A stretch of DNA of 64,000 bases from NCBI GenBank assembly GCA_040954595.2, contig CM082588.2:12152001-12216000 (forward strand). The letters run 5' to 3'. Source of the stretch: Balanoglossus misakiensis. Its lineage: Eukaryota > Hemichordata. Positions 35,241 to 48,912 of this stretch are shown piece by piece; within the stretch, counting starts at the first letter, position 1; every line of letters begins with the position of its first letter. The notes beneath the pieces are model-generated. The model saw nothing but the letters and a program-made list of their open reading frames with translations. It was not told the DNA's origin and searched no databases. The position numbers were made by a program, and so were the translations under genes.

Positions 35241-38009
35241 ATGTATAGTTTCAAGCCTTTGTTTTGGAGTAACGAATTCTCTACAAGATTTAAGTGGAAC
35301 AGTCACAGAATGAAAACAAATATGGAAAGAGTTATGCTGAAATGTTGTAAGGGATAGATTAATATTGCATAAAATTTAATTTCTTACATCATAAATGGAA
35401 TTCAAAGAATGGTCACGTAACAGGATATGTATAGTTTCAAGGCTTTGTTTTGGAATAACGAATTCTCTACAAGATTTAAGTTGAACAGTCACAGAATGAA
35501 AACAAATATGGAAAGAGTTATGCTGGAATGTTGTAAGGGATAGATTAATATTGCAAATAATTTAATTTCTTACATCATAAAATGAATTCAAAGAATGGTC
35601 ACATAACTGGATATGTTTTACTAAAAAGACTTATGTTATAGTTTCAAGGCTTTGTTTTGGAATAACGAATTCTCTACAAGATTTAAGTGGAACAGTCACA
35701 GAATGAAAACAAATATGGAAAGAGTTATGCCGGAATGTTGTAAGGAATAGAGTAATATTGCAAATAATTTAATTTCTTACATCATAAATGGAATTCAAAG
35801 AATGGTCACATAACTGGATATGTTTTACTAAAAAGACTTATGTATAGGTTCAATAATTTGTGTTGAAATACCAAATTCTCTACAAGATTTAAGTGGAACA
35901 GTCACTGAATGAAAACAAATATAGAAAGAGTTATGCCTGAATGTTGTAAGGGATAGATTAATATTGCAAATAATTTAATTTCTTATATCATAAATGGAAT
36001 TCAAAGAATGGTCACATAACGGGCCATGTTTTAGTAAAAAGACTTATGTATAGTTTCAAGGCTTTGTTTTGGAATAACGAATTCTCTCCAAGATTTAATT
36101 TGAACAGTTACAGAATGAAAACAAATATTCACATAGTTATGCCAGAATGTTGTAAGGGATAGTTTAATATTGCAAATAATTTAATTTCTTACATCATAAA
36201 TGGAATTCAAAGAATGGTCACATAACGGGCCATGTTTTACAAAAAGACTTAATATGTATAGTTTCAAGGCTTTGTTTTGGAATAACGAATTCTCTACAGG
36301 ATTTAAGTGGAACAGTCACAGAATGAAAACAAATATGGAAAGAGTTATGCTGGAATGTTGTAAGGGATAGATTAATATTGCAAATAATTTAATTTCTTAC
36401 ATCATAAAATGAATTCAAAGAATGGTCACATAACAGGATATGTTTTACTAAAAAAACTTATGTATAGTTACAAGGCTTTGTTTTGGAATAACGAATTCTC
36501 TACAAGATTTAAGTGGAACAGTCACAGAATGAAAACAAATATGGAAAGAGTTATGCTGGAATGTTATAAGGGATAGATTAATATTGCAAATAATTTAATT
36601 TCTTACATCATAAAAAAAATTCAAAGAATGGTCACATAACAGGAAATGTTTTACTAAAAAGACTTATGTTATAGTTTCAAGGCTTTGTTTTGGAATAACG
36701 AATTCTCTACAAGATTTAAGTGGAAAGTCACAGAATGAAAACAAATATGGAAAGAGTTATGCCAGAATGTTGTAAGGAATAGATTAATATTGCAAATAAT
36801 TTAATTTCTTACATCACAAATGGAATTCAAAGAAACGTCACGTAACAGGATATGTATCGTTTCAAGGCTTTGTTTTGGAATAACAAATTCTCTACAAGAT
36901 TTAAGTGGAACAGTCACAGAATGAAAACAAATATGGAAAGAGTTATGCTGGAATGTTATAAGGGATAGATTAATATTGCAAATAATTTAATTTCTTACAT
37001 CATAAAATGAATTCAAAGAATGGTCACATAACAGGATATGTTTTACTAAAAAGACTTATGTTATAGATTCAAGGCTTTGTTTTGGAATAACGAATTCTCT
37101 ACAAGATTTAAGTGGAACAGTCACAGAATGAAAACAAATATTCAAATAGTTATGCTGGAATGTTGTAAGGGATAGATTAATATTGCAAATAATTTAATTT
37201 CTTACATCATAAATGAAATTCAAAGAATGGTCACATAACGGGCCATGTTTTACTAAAAAGACTTATGTATAGTTTCAAGGTTTTGTTTTGGAATAACGAA
37301 TTCTCTACAAGATTTAAGTGGAATAGTCACAGAATGAAAACAAATATGGAAAGAGTTATGCTGGAATGTTGTAAGGGATAGATTAATATTGCAAATAATT
37401 TAATTTCTTACATCATAAAATGAATTCAAAGAATGGTCACATAACAGGATATGTTTTACTAAAAAGACTTATGTTATAGTTTCAAGGCTTTGTTTTAGAA
37501 TAACGAATTCTCTACAAGATTTAAGTGGAACAGTCACAGAATGAAAACAAATATGGAAAGAGTTATGCCGGAATGTTGTAAGGAATAGATTAATATCGCA
37601 AATAATTTAATTTCTTACATCATAAATGGAATTCAAAGAAAGGTCACGTAACAGGATATGTATAGTTTCAAGCCTTTGTTTTGGAGTAACGAATTCTCTA
37701 CAAGATTTAAGTGGAACAGTCACAGAATGAAAACAAATATGGAAAGAGTTATGCTGAAATGTTGTAAGGGATAGATTAATATTGCATAAAATTTAATTTC
37801 TTACATCATAAATGGAATTCAAAGAATGGTCACATAACTGGATATGTTTTACTAAAAAGACTTATGTATAGGTTCAAGAATTTGTGTTGAAATACCAAAT
37901 TCTCTACAAGATTTAAGTGGAACAGTCACAGAATGAAAACAAATATGGAAAGAGATATGTCGGAATGTTGTAAGGGATAGATTAATATTGCAAATAATTT
38001 AATTTCTTA
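35241..38009 (+). repeat. Satellite zone 8: mixed monomers
   Basis: About fourteen monomers. 35.8-37.1 kb parallels 31.1-32.4 kb at about 4693 bp offset (ATTCACATAG at 31434 and 36127). One monomer has AAAAAAAATTCAAAG in place of AAAATAAATTCAAAG near 36615, and another lacks one base in TGGAAAGTCACAG near 36720. No gene is present. Confidence 0.8.
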
Positions 38010-41000
38010 CATCATAAATGGAAACCAAAGAATGGTCACATAACGGGCCATGTTTTACAAAAAGACTTATGTATAGTTTCAAGGCTTTGTTTTGGAATAA
38101 CGAATTCTCTACAAGATTTAACAGGAATAGTCACAGAATGAAAACAAATATGGAAAGAGTTATGCTGGAATGTTGTAAGGGATAGATTAATATTGCAAAT
38201 AATTTAATTTCTTACATCATAAAATGAATTCAAAGAATGGTCACATAACAGGATATGTTTTACGAAAAAGACTTATGTTATAGTTTCAAGGCTTTGTTTT
38301 GGAATAACGAATTCTCTACAAGATTTAAGTGGAACAGTCACAGAATGAAAACAAATATGGAAAGAGTTATGCCGGAATGTTGTAAGGAATAGATTAATAT
38401 TGCAAATAATTTAATTTCTTACATCATAAATGGAATTCAAAGAAAGGTCACGTAACAGGATATGTATAATTTCAAGCCTTTGTTTTGGAGTAACGAATTC
38501 TCTACAAGATTTAAGTGGAACAGTCACAGAATGAAAACAAATATGGAAAGAGTTATGCTGAAATGTTGTAAGGGATAGATTAATATTGCATAAAATTTAA
38601 TTTCTTACATCATAAATGGAATTCAAAGAATGGTCACATAACGGGCCATGTTTTACTAAAAAGACTTATGTATAGTTTCAAGGCTTTGTTTGGAATAACG
38701 AATTCTCTCCAAGATTTAAGTTGAACAGTTACAGAATGAAAACAAATATTCAAATAGTTATGCTGGAATGTTGTAAGGGATAGTTTAATATTGCAAATAA
38801 TTTAATTTCTTACATCATAAATGAAATTCAAAGAATGGTCACATAACGGGCCATGTTTTACTAAAAAGACTTATGTATAGTTTCAAGGTTTTGTTTTGGA
38901 ATAACGGATTCTCTACAAGATTTAAGTGGAATAGTCACAGAATGAAAACAAATATGGAAAGAGTTATGCTGGAATGTTGTAAGGGATAGATTAATATTGC
39001 AAATAATTTAATTTCTTACATCATAAAATGAATTCAAAGAATGGTCACATAACAGGATATGTTTTACTAAAAAGACTTATGTTATAGTTTCAAGGCTTTG
39101 TTTTGGAATAACGAATTCTCTACAAGATTTAAGTGGAACAGTCACAGAATGAACACAAATATGGAAAGAGATATGTCGGAATAAGGTAAGGGATAGATCA
39201 ATATTGCAAATAATTTAATTTCTTACATCATAAATGGAATTCAAAGAAAGGTCACGTAACAGGACATGTATAGTTTCAAGCCTTTGTTTTGGAGTAACGA
39301 ATTCTCTACAAGATTTAAGTGGAACAGTCACAGAATGAAAACAAATATGGAAAGAGTTATGCTGAAATGTTGTAAGGGATAGATTAATATTGCATAAAAT
39401 TTAATTTCTTACATCATAAATTGAATTCAAAGAATGGTCACATAACTGGATATGTTTTACTAAAAAGACTTATGTATAGGTTCAAGAATTTGTGTTGAAA
39501 TACCAAATTCTCTACAAGATTTAAGTGGAACAGTCACAGAATGAACACAAATATGGAAAGAGATATGTCGGAATAAGGTAAGGGATAGATTAATATTGCA
39601 AATAATTTAATTTCTTACATCATAAATGGAATTCAAAGAATGGTCACATAACGGGCCATGTTTTACTAAAAAGACTTATGTATAGTTTCAAGCCTTTGTT
39701 TTGGAATAACGAATTCTCTCCAAGATTTAAGTTGAACAGTTACAGAATGAAAAGCAATATTCAAATAGTTATGCTGAAATGTTGTAAGGGATAGTTTAAT
39801 ATTGCAAATAATTTAATTTCCTACATCATAAATGAAATTCAAAGAATGGTCAAATAACGGGCCATGTTTTACTAAAAAGACTTAATATGTATAGTTTGAA
39901 GGCTTTGTTTTGGAATAACGAATTCTCTACAAGATTTAAGTGGAACAGTCACAGAATGAAAACAAATATGGAAAGCGTTATGCCGGAATGTTGTAAGGGA
40001 TAGATAATTATTGCAAATAATTTAATTTCTTACATCATAAATGGAAACCAAAGAATGGTCACATAACGGGCCATGTTTTACAAAAAGACTTATGTATAGT
40101 TTCAAGGCTTTGTTTTGGAATAACGAATTCTCTACAAGATTTAAGTGGAATAGTCACAGAATGAAAACAAATATGGAAAGAGTTATGCTGGAATGTTGTA
40201 AGGGATAGATTAATATTGCAAATAATTTAATTTCTTACATCATAAAATGAATTCAAAGAATGGTCACATAACAGGATATGTTTTACGAAAAAGACTTATG
40301 TTATAGTTTCAAGGCTTTGTTTTGGAATAACGAATTATCTACAAGATTTAAGTGGAACAGTCACAGAATGAAAACAAATATGGAAAGAGTTATGCCGAAA
40401 TGTTGTAAGGAATAGATTAATATTGCAAATAATTTAATTTCTTACATCATAAATGGAATTCAAAGAAAGGTCACGTAACAGGATATGTATAATTTCAAGC
40501 CTTTGTTTTGGATTAACGAATTCTCTACAAGATTTAAGTGGAACAGTCACAGAATGAAAACAAATATGGAAAGAGTTATGCTGAAATGTTGTAAGGGATA
40601 GATTAATATTGCATAAAATTTAATTTCTTACATCATAAATGGAATTCAAAGAATGGTCACATAACTGGATATGTTTTACTAAAAAGACTTATGTATAGGT
40701 TCAAGAATTTGTGTTGAAATATCAAATTCTCTACAAGATTTAAGTGGAACAGTCACAGAATGAAAACTAATATGGAAAGAGTTATGTCGGAATGTTGTAA
40801 GGGATAGATTAATATTGCAAATAATTTAATTTCTTACATCATAAATGGAATTCAACGAATGGTCACATAACGGGCCATGTTTTACTAAAAAGACTTATGT
40901 ATAGTTTCAAGGCTTTGTTTTGGAATAACGAATTATCTACGAGATTTAAGTGGAACAGTCACAGAATGAAAACAAATATGGAAAGAGTTATGCTGAAATG

Positions 41001-44000
41001 TTGTAAGGGATAGATTAATATTGCATAAAATTTAATTTCTTACATCATAAATTGAATTCAAAGAATGGTCACATAACTGGATATGTTTTACTAAAAAGAC
41101 TTATGTATAGGTTCAAGAATTTGTGTTGAAATACCAAATTCTCTACAAGATTTAAGTGGAACAGTCACAGAATGAACACAAATATGGAAAGAGATATGTC
41201 GGAATAAGGTAAGGGATAGATTAATATTGCAAATAATTGAATTTCTTACATCATAAATGGAATTCAAAGAATGGTCACATAACGGGCCATGTTTTACTAA
41301 AAAGACTTATGTATAGTTTCAAGCCTTTGTTTTGGAATAACGAATTCTCTCCAAGATTTAAGTTGAACAGTTACAGAATGAAAAGCAATATTCAAATAGT
41401 TATGCTGAAATGTTGTAAGGGATAGTTTAATATTGCAAATAATTTAATTTCTTACATCATAAATGAAATTCAAAGAATGGTCAAATAACGGGCCATGTTT
41501 TTCTAAAAAGACTTAATATGTATAGTTTGAAGGCTTTGTTTTGGAATAACGAATTCTCTACAAAATTTAAGTGGAACAGTCACAGAATGAAAACAAATAT
41601 GGAAAGCGTTATGCCGGAATGTTGTAAGGGATAGATAATTATTGCAAATAATTTAATTTCTTACATCATAAATGGAAACCAAAGAATGGTCACATAACGG
41701 GCCATGTTTTACAAAAAGACTTATGTATAGTTTCAAGGCTTTGTTTTGGAATAACGAATTATCTACAAGATTTAAGTGGAATAGTCACAGAATGAAAACA
41801 AATATGGAAAGAGTTATGCTGGAATGTTGTAAGGGATAGATTAATATTGCAAATAATTTAATTTCTTACATCATAAAATGAATTCAAAGAATGGTCACAT
41901 AACAGGATATGTTTTACGAAAAAGACTTATGTTATAGTTTCAAGGCTTTGTTTTGGAATAACGAATTATCTACAAGATTTAAGTGGAACAGTCACAGAAT
42001 GAAAACAAATATGGAAAGAGTTATGCCGGAATGTTGTAAGGAATAGATTAATATTGCAAATAATTTAATTTCTTACATCATAAATGGAATTCAAAGAAAG
42101 GTCACGTAACAGGATATGTATAATTTCAAGCCTTTGTTTTGGATTAACGAATTCTCTACAAGATTTAAGTGGAACAGTCACAGAATGAAAACAAATATGG
42201 AAAGAGTTATGCTGAAATGTTGTAAGGGATAGATTAATATTGCATAAAATTTAATTTCTTACATCATAAATGGAATTCAAAGAATGGTCACATAACTGGA
42301 TATGTTTTACTAAAAAGACTTATGTATAGGTTCAAGAATTTGTGTTGAAATACCAAATTCTCTACAAGATTTAAGTGGAACAGTCACAGAATGAAAACTA
42401 ATATGGAAAGAGTTATGTCGGAATGTTGTAAGGGATAGATTAATATTGCAAATAATTTAATTTCTTACATCATAAATGGAATTCAACGAATGGTCACATA
42501 ACGGGCCATGTTTTACTAAAAAGACTTATGTATAGTTTCAAGGCTTTGTTTTGGAATAACGAATTATCTACAAGATTTAAGTGGAACAGTCACAAAATGA
42601 AAACAAATATGGAAAGAGTTATGCCGGAATGTTGTAAGGGATAGATTAATATTGCAAATAATTTAATTTCTTACATCATAAATGGAATTCAACGAATGGT
42701 CACATAACGGGCCATGTTTTACTAAAAAAACTTATGTATAGTTTCAAGGCTTTGTTTTGGAATAACGAATTATCTACAAGATTTAAGTGGAACAGTCACA
42801 AAATGAAAACAAATATGGAAAGAGTTATGCCGGAATGTTGTAAGGGATAGATTAATATTGCAAATAATTTAATTTCTTACATCATAAAATGAATTCAAAG
42901 AATGGTCACATAACAGGATATGTTTTACGAAAAAGACTTATGTTATAGTTTCAAGGCTTTGTTTTGGAATAACGAATTATCTACAAGATTTAAGTGGAAC
43001 AGTCACAGAATGAAAACAAATATGGAAAGAGTTATGCCGGAATGTTGTAAGGAATAGATTAATATTGCAAATAATTTAATTTCTTACATCATAAATGGAA
43101 TTCAAAGAAAGGTCACGTAACAGGATATGTATAATTTCAAGCCTTTGTTTTGGATTAACGAATTCTCTACAAGATTTAAGTGGAACAGTCACAGAATGAA
43201 AACAAATATGGAAAGAGTTATGCTGAAATGTTGTAAGGGATAGATTAATATTGCATAAAATTTAATTTCTTACATCATAAATGGAATTCAAAGAATGGTC
43301 ACATAACTGGATATGTTTTACTAAAAAGACTTATGTATAGGTTCAAGAATTTGTGTTGAAATACCAAATTCTCTACAAGATTTAAGTGGAACAGTCACAG
43401 AATGAATACTAATATGGAAAGAGTTATGTCGGAATGTTGTAAGGGATAGATTAATATTGCAAATAATTTAATTTCTTACATCATAAATGGAATTCAACGA
43501 ATGGTCACATAACGGGCCATGTTTTACTAAAAAGACTTATGTATAGTTTCAAGGCTTTGTTTTGGAATAACGAATTCTCTCCAAGATATAAGTTGAACAG
43601 TTACAAAATGAAAACAAATATTCAAATAGTTATGCTGGAATGTTGTAAGGGATAGTTTAATATTGCAAATAATTTAATTTCTTACATCATAAATGGTATT
43701 CAAAGAATGGTCAAATAACGGGCCATGTTTTACTAAAAAGACTTAATATGTATAGTTTGAAGGCTTTGTTTTGGAATAACGAATTATCTACAAGATTTAA
43801 GTGGAACTGTCACAGAATGAAAACAAATATGGAAAGCGTTATGCCGGAATGTTGTAAGGGATAGATAATTATTGCAAATAATTTAATTTCTTACATCATA
43901 AATGGAATTCAAAGAATGGTCACATAACGGGCCATGTTTTAAAAAAAGACTTATGTATAATTTGAAGGCTTTGTTTTGGAATGACGAATTCTCTACAAGA

Positions 44001-44098
44001 TTTAAGTGGAACAGTCACAGAATGAAAACAAATATCGAAAGAGTTATGCTGAAATGTTGTAAGGGATAGATTAATATTGCATAAAATTTAATTTCTTA
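38010..44098 (+). repeat. Satellite zone 9: 1631-bp higher-order repeat
   Basis: An eight-monomer unit of 1631 bp. ATGGAAACCAAAG lies at 40041 and 41672, and TTCAACGAATGG at 40851 and 42482. GGAATAAGGTAAGGG after TGAACACAAATATGG marks related monomers near 39180, 39570 and 41200. The zone shares AACGGATTCT, ACGAAAAAGACTTATG, GAATTATCTAC and TTGGATTAACG with 9.6-11.7 kb. Confidence 0.85.
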
Positions 44099-47000
44099 CA
44101 TCATAAATGGAATTCAAAGAATGGTCACATAACTGGATATGTTTTACTAAAAAGACTTATGTATAGGTTCAAGAATTTGTGTTGAATTACCAAATTCTCT
44201 ACAAGATTTAAGTGGAACAGTCACAGAATGAAAACAAATATAGAAAGAGTTATGCCGGAATGTTGTAAGTGATAGAATAAAATTGCAAATAATTTAATTT
44301 CTTATATCATAAATGGAATTCAAAGAATGGTCACATAACGGGCCATGTTTTAGTAAAAAGACTTATGTATAGTTTCAAGGCTTTGTTTTGGAATAACGAA
44401 TTCTCTACAAGATTTAATTTGAACAGTTACAGAATGAAAATAAATATTCAAATAGTTATGCTGGAATGTTGTAAGGGATAGTTTAATATTGCAAATAATT
44501 TAATTTCTTACATCATAAATGAAATTCAAAGAATGGTCAAATCACAGGCCATGTTTTACTAAAAAGATTTATATATAGTTTCAAGGCTGTGTTTTGGAAT
44601 AATGAATTCTCTACAAGATTTAAGTGGAACAGTCACAGAATGAAAACAAATATGGAAAGAGTTATGCCGGAATGTTGTAAGGAATAGATTAATATTGCAA
44701 ATAATTTAATTTCTTACATCATAAATGGAATTCAAAGAAACGTCACGTAACAGGATATGTATAGTTTCAAGGCTTTATTTTGGAATAACGAATTCTCTAC
44801 AAGATTTAAGTGGAACAGTCACAAAATGAAAACAAATATTCAAATAGTTATGCTGGAATGTTGTAAATGATAGTTTAATATTGCAAATAATTTAATTTCT
44901 TATATCATAAATGGAATTCAAAGAATGGTCACATAACGGGCCATGTTTTAGTAAAAAGACTTATGTATAGTTTCAAGGCTTTGTTTTGGAATAACGAATT
45001 CTCTACAAGATTTAAGTTGAACAGTTACAGAATGAAAATAAATATTCAAATAGTTATGCTGGAATGTTGTAAGGGATAGTTTAATATTGCAAATAATTTA
45101 ATTTCTTACATCATAAATGAAATTCAAAGAATGGTCAAATCACAGGCCATGTTTTACTAAAAAGATTTATATATAGTTTCAAGGCGTTGTTTTGGAATAA
45201 CGAATTCTCTACAAGAATTAAGTGGAACAGTCACAGAATGAAAACAAATATGGAAAGCGTTATGCCGGAATGTTGTAAGGGATAGATTAATATTACAAAT
45301 AATTTAATTTCTTACATCATAAAATGAATTCAAAGAATGGTCACATAACAGGATATGTTTTACTAAAAAGACTTATGTTATAGTTTCAAGGCTTTGTTTT
45401 GGAATAACGAATTCTCTACAAGATTTAAGTGGAACAGTCACAGAATGAAAACAAATATGGAAAGAGTTATGCCGGAATGTTGTAAGGAATAGATTAATAT
45501 TGCAAATAATTTAATTTCTTACATCATAAATGGAATTCAAAGAAACGTCACGTAACAGGATATGTATAGTTTCAAGGCTTTGTTTTGAAATAACGAATTC
45601 TCTACAAGATTTAAGTGGAACAGTCACAGAATGAAAACAAATATTCAAATAGTTATGCTGGAATGTTGTAAATGATAGTTTAATATTGCAAATAATTTAA
45701 TTTCTTACATCATAAATGGAATTCAAAGAAACGTCACGTAACAGGATATGTATAGTTTTTAAGCCTTTGTTTTGGAGTAACGAATTCTCTACAAGATTTA
45801 AGTGGAACACTCACAGAATGAAAACAAATATGGAAAGAGTTATGCTGAAATGTTGTAAGGGATAGATTAACATTGCATAAAATTTAATTTCTTACATCAT
45901 AAATGGAATTCAAAGAATGGTCACATAACTGGATATGTTTTACTAAAAAGACTTATGTATAGGTTCAAGAATTTATGTTGAAATACCAAATTCTCTACAA
46001 GATTTAAGTGGAACAGTCACGGAATGAAAACAAATATAGAAAGAGTTATGCCGGAATGTTGTAAGGGATAGATTAATATTGCAAATAATTTAATTTCTTA
46101 TATCATAAATGGAATTCAAAGAATGGTCACATAACGGGCCATGTTTTAGTAAAAAGACTTATGTATAGTTTCAAGGCTTTGTTTTTGGAATAACGAATTC
46201 TCTACAAGATTTAAGTTGAACAGTTACAGAATGAAAAGAAATATTCAAATAGTTATGCTGGAATGTTGTAAGGGATAGTTTAATATTGCAAATAATTTAA
46301 TTTCTTACATCATCAATGAAATTCAAAGAATGGTCAAATCACGGGCCATGTTTTACTAAAAAGACTCATATATAGTTTCAAGGCTTTGTTTTGGAATAAC
46401 GAATTCTCTACACGATTTAAGTGGAACAGTCACAGAATGAAAACAAATATGGAAAGCGTTATGCCGGAATGTAGTAAGGGATAGATTAATATTGCAAATA
46501 ATTTAATTTCTTACATCATAAAATGAATTCAAAGAATGGTCACATAACAGGATATGTTTTACTAAAAAGACTTATGTTATAGTTTCAAGGCTTTGTTTTG
46601 GAATAACGAATTCTCTACAAGATTTAAGTGGAACAGTCACAGAATGAAAACAAATATGGAAAGAGTTATGCCGGAATGTTGTAAGGAATAGAGTAATATT
46701 GCAAATAATTTAATTTCTTACATCATAAATGGAATTCAAAGAAACGTCACGTAACAGGATATGTATAGTTTCAAGGCTTTGTTTTGGAATAACGAATTCT
46801 CTACAAGATTTAAGTGGAACAGTCACAGAATGAAAACAAATATGGAAATAGTTATGCTGGAATGTTGTAAGGGATAGATTAATATTGCAAAAAATTTAAT
46901 TTCTTACATCATAAATGGAATTCAAAGAAAGGTCACGTAACATGATATGTATAGTTTTTAAGCCTTTGTTTTGGAGTAACGAATTCTCTACAAGATTTAA

Positions 47001-48912
47001 GTGGAACACTCACAGAATGAAAACAAATATGGAAAGAGTTATGCTGAAATGTTGTAAGGGATAGATTAACATTGCATAAAATTTAATTTCTTACATCATA
47101 AATGGAATTCAAAGAATGGTCACATAACTGGATATGTTTTACTAAAAAGACTTATGTATAGGTTCAAGAATTTATGTTGAAATACCAAATTCTCTACAAG
47201 ATTTAAGTGGAACAGTCACGGAATGAAAACAAATATAGAAAGAGTTATGCCTGAATGTTGTAAGGGATAGATTAATATTGCAAATAATTTAATTTCTTAT
47301 ATCATAAATGGAATTCAAAGAATGGTCACATAACGGGCCATGTTTTAGTAAAAAGACTTATGTATAGTTTCAAGGCTTTGTTTTTGGAATAACGAATTCT
47401 CTACAAGATTTAAGTTGAACAGTTACAGAATGAAAAGAAATATTCAAATAGTTATGCTGGAATGTTGTAAGGGATAGTTTAATATTGCAAATAATTTAAT
47501 TTCTTACATCATAAATGAAATTCAAAGAATGGTCAAATCACGGGCCATGTTTTACTAAAAAGACTCATATATAGTTTCAAGGCTTTTTTTTGGAATAACG
47601 AATTTTCTACAAGATTTAAGTGGAACAGTTACAGAATGAAAACAAATATGGAAAGCGTTATGCCGGAATGTAGTAAGGGATAGATTAATATTGCAAATAA
47701 TTTAATTTCTTACATCATAAACTGAATTCAAAGAATGGTCACATAACAGGATATGTTTTACTAAAAAGACTTATAGTATAGTTTCAAGGCTTTGTTTTGG
47801 AATAACGAATTCTCTACAAGATTTAAGTGGAACAGTCACAGAATGAAAACAAATATGGAAAGAGTTATGCCGGAATGTTGTAAGGAATAGATTAATATTG
47901 CAAATAATTTAATTTCTTACATCATAAATGGAATTCAAAGAAATGTCACGTAACAGGATATGTATAGTTTCAAGCCTTTGTTTTGGAGTAACGAATTCTC
48001 TACAAGATTTAAGTGGAACAGTCACAGAATGAAAACAAATATGGAAATAGTTATGCTGAAATGTTGTAAGGGATAGATTAATATTGCATACAATTTAATT
48101 TCTTACATCATAAATGGAATTCAAATAATGGTCACATAACAGGATATGTTTTACTAAAAAGACTTATGTATAGGTTCAAGAATTTGTGTTGAAATACCAA
48201 ATTCTCTACAATATTTAAGTGGAACAGTCACAGAATGAAAACAAATATAGAAAAATGTATGCCTGAATGTTGTAAGGGATAGATTAATATTGCAAATAAT
48301 TTAATTTCTTATATCATAAATGGAATTCAAAGAATGGTCACATAACGGGCCATGTTTTAGTAAAAAGACTTATGTATAGTTTCAAGGCTTTGTTTTGGAA
48401 TAACGAATTCTCTCCAAGATTTAAGTTGAACAGTCACAGAATGAAAACAAATATTCAAATAGTTATGTTGGAATGTTGTAAGGGATAGTTTAATATTGCA
48501 AATAATTTAATTTCTTACATCATAAATGAAATTCAAAGAATGGTCAAATAACGGGCCCTGTTTTACTAAAAAGACTTAATATGTATAGTTTGAAGGCTTT
48601 GTTTTGTAATAACGAATTCTCTACAAGATTTAAGTGGAACAGTCACAGAATGAAAACAAATATGGAAAGAGTTATGTCGGAATGCTGTAAGGGATAGATT
48701 AATATTGCAAATAATTTAATTTCTTACATCATAAATGGAATTCAAAGAAACGTCACGTAACAGGATATGTATAGTTTCAAGGCTTTGTTTTGGAATAACG
48801 AATTCTCTACAAGATTTAAGTGGAACAGTCACAGAATGAAAACAATTATGGAAAGAGTTTTGTCGGAATGTTGTAAGGGATAGATTAATATTGCAAATAA
48901 TTTAATTTCTTA
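44099..48912 (+). repeat. Satellite zone 10: 598-bp and 1199-bp higher-order repeats
   Basis: ATCACAGGCC recurs at 44541 and 45139 (598 bp, three monomers). TATAGTTTTTAAGCC recurs at 45751 and 46950, and GTTTTTGGAATAACG at 46181 and 47380 (1199 bp, two short plus four long monomers). Towards 48.1-48.7 kb the order of private variants matches 11.8-12.4 kb at an offset of 36292 bp. Confidence 0.85.
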
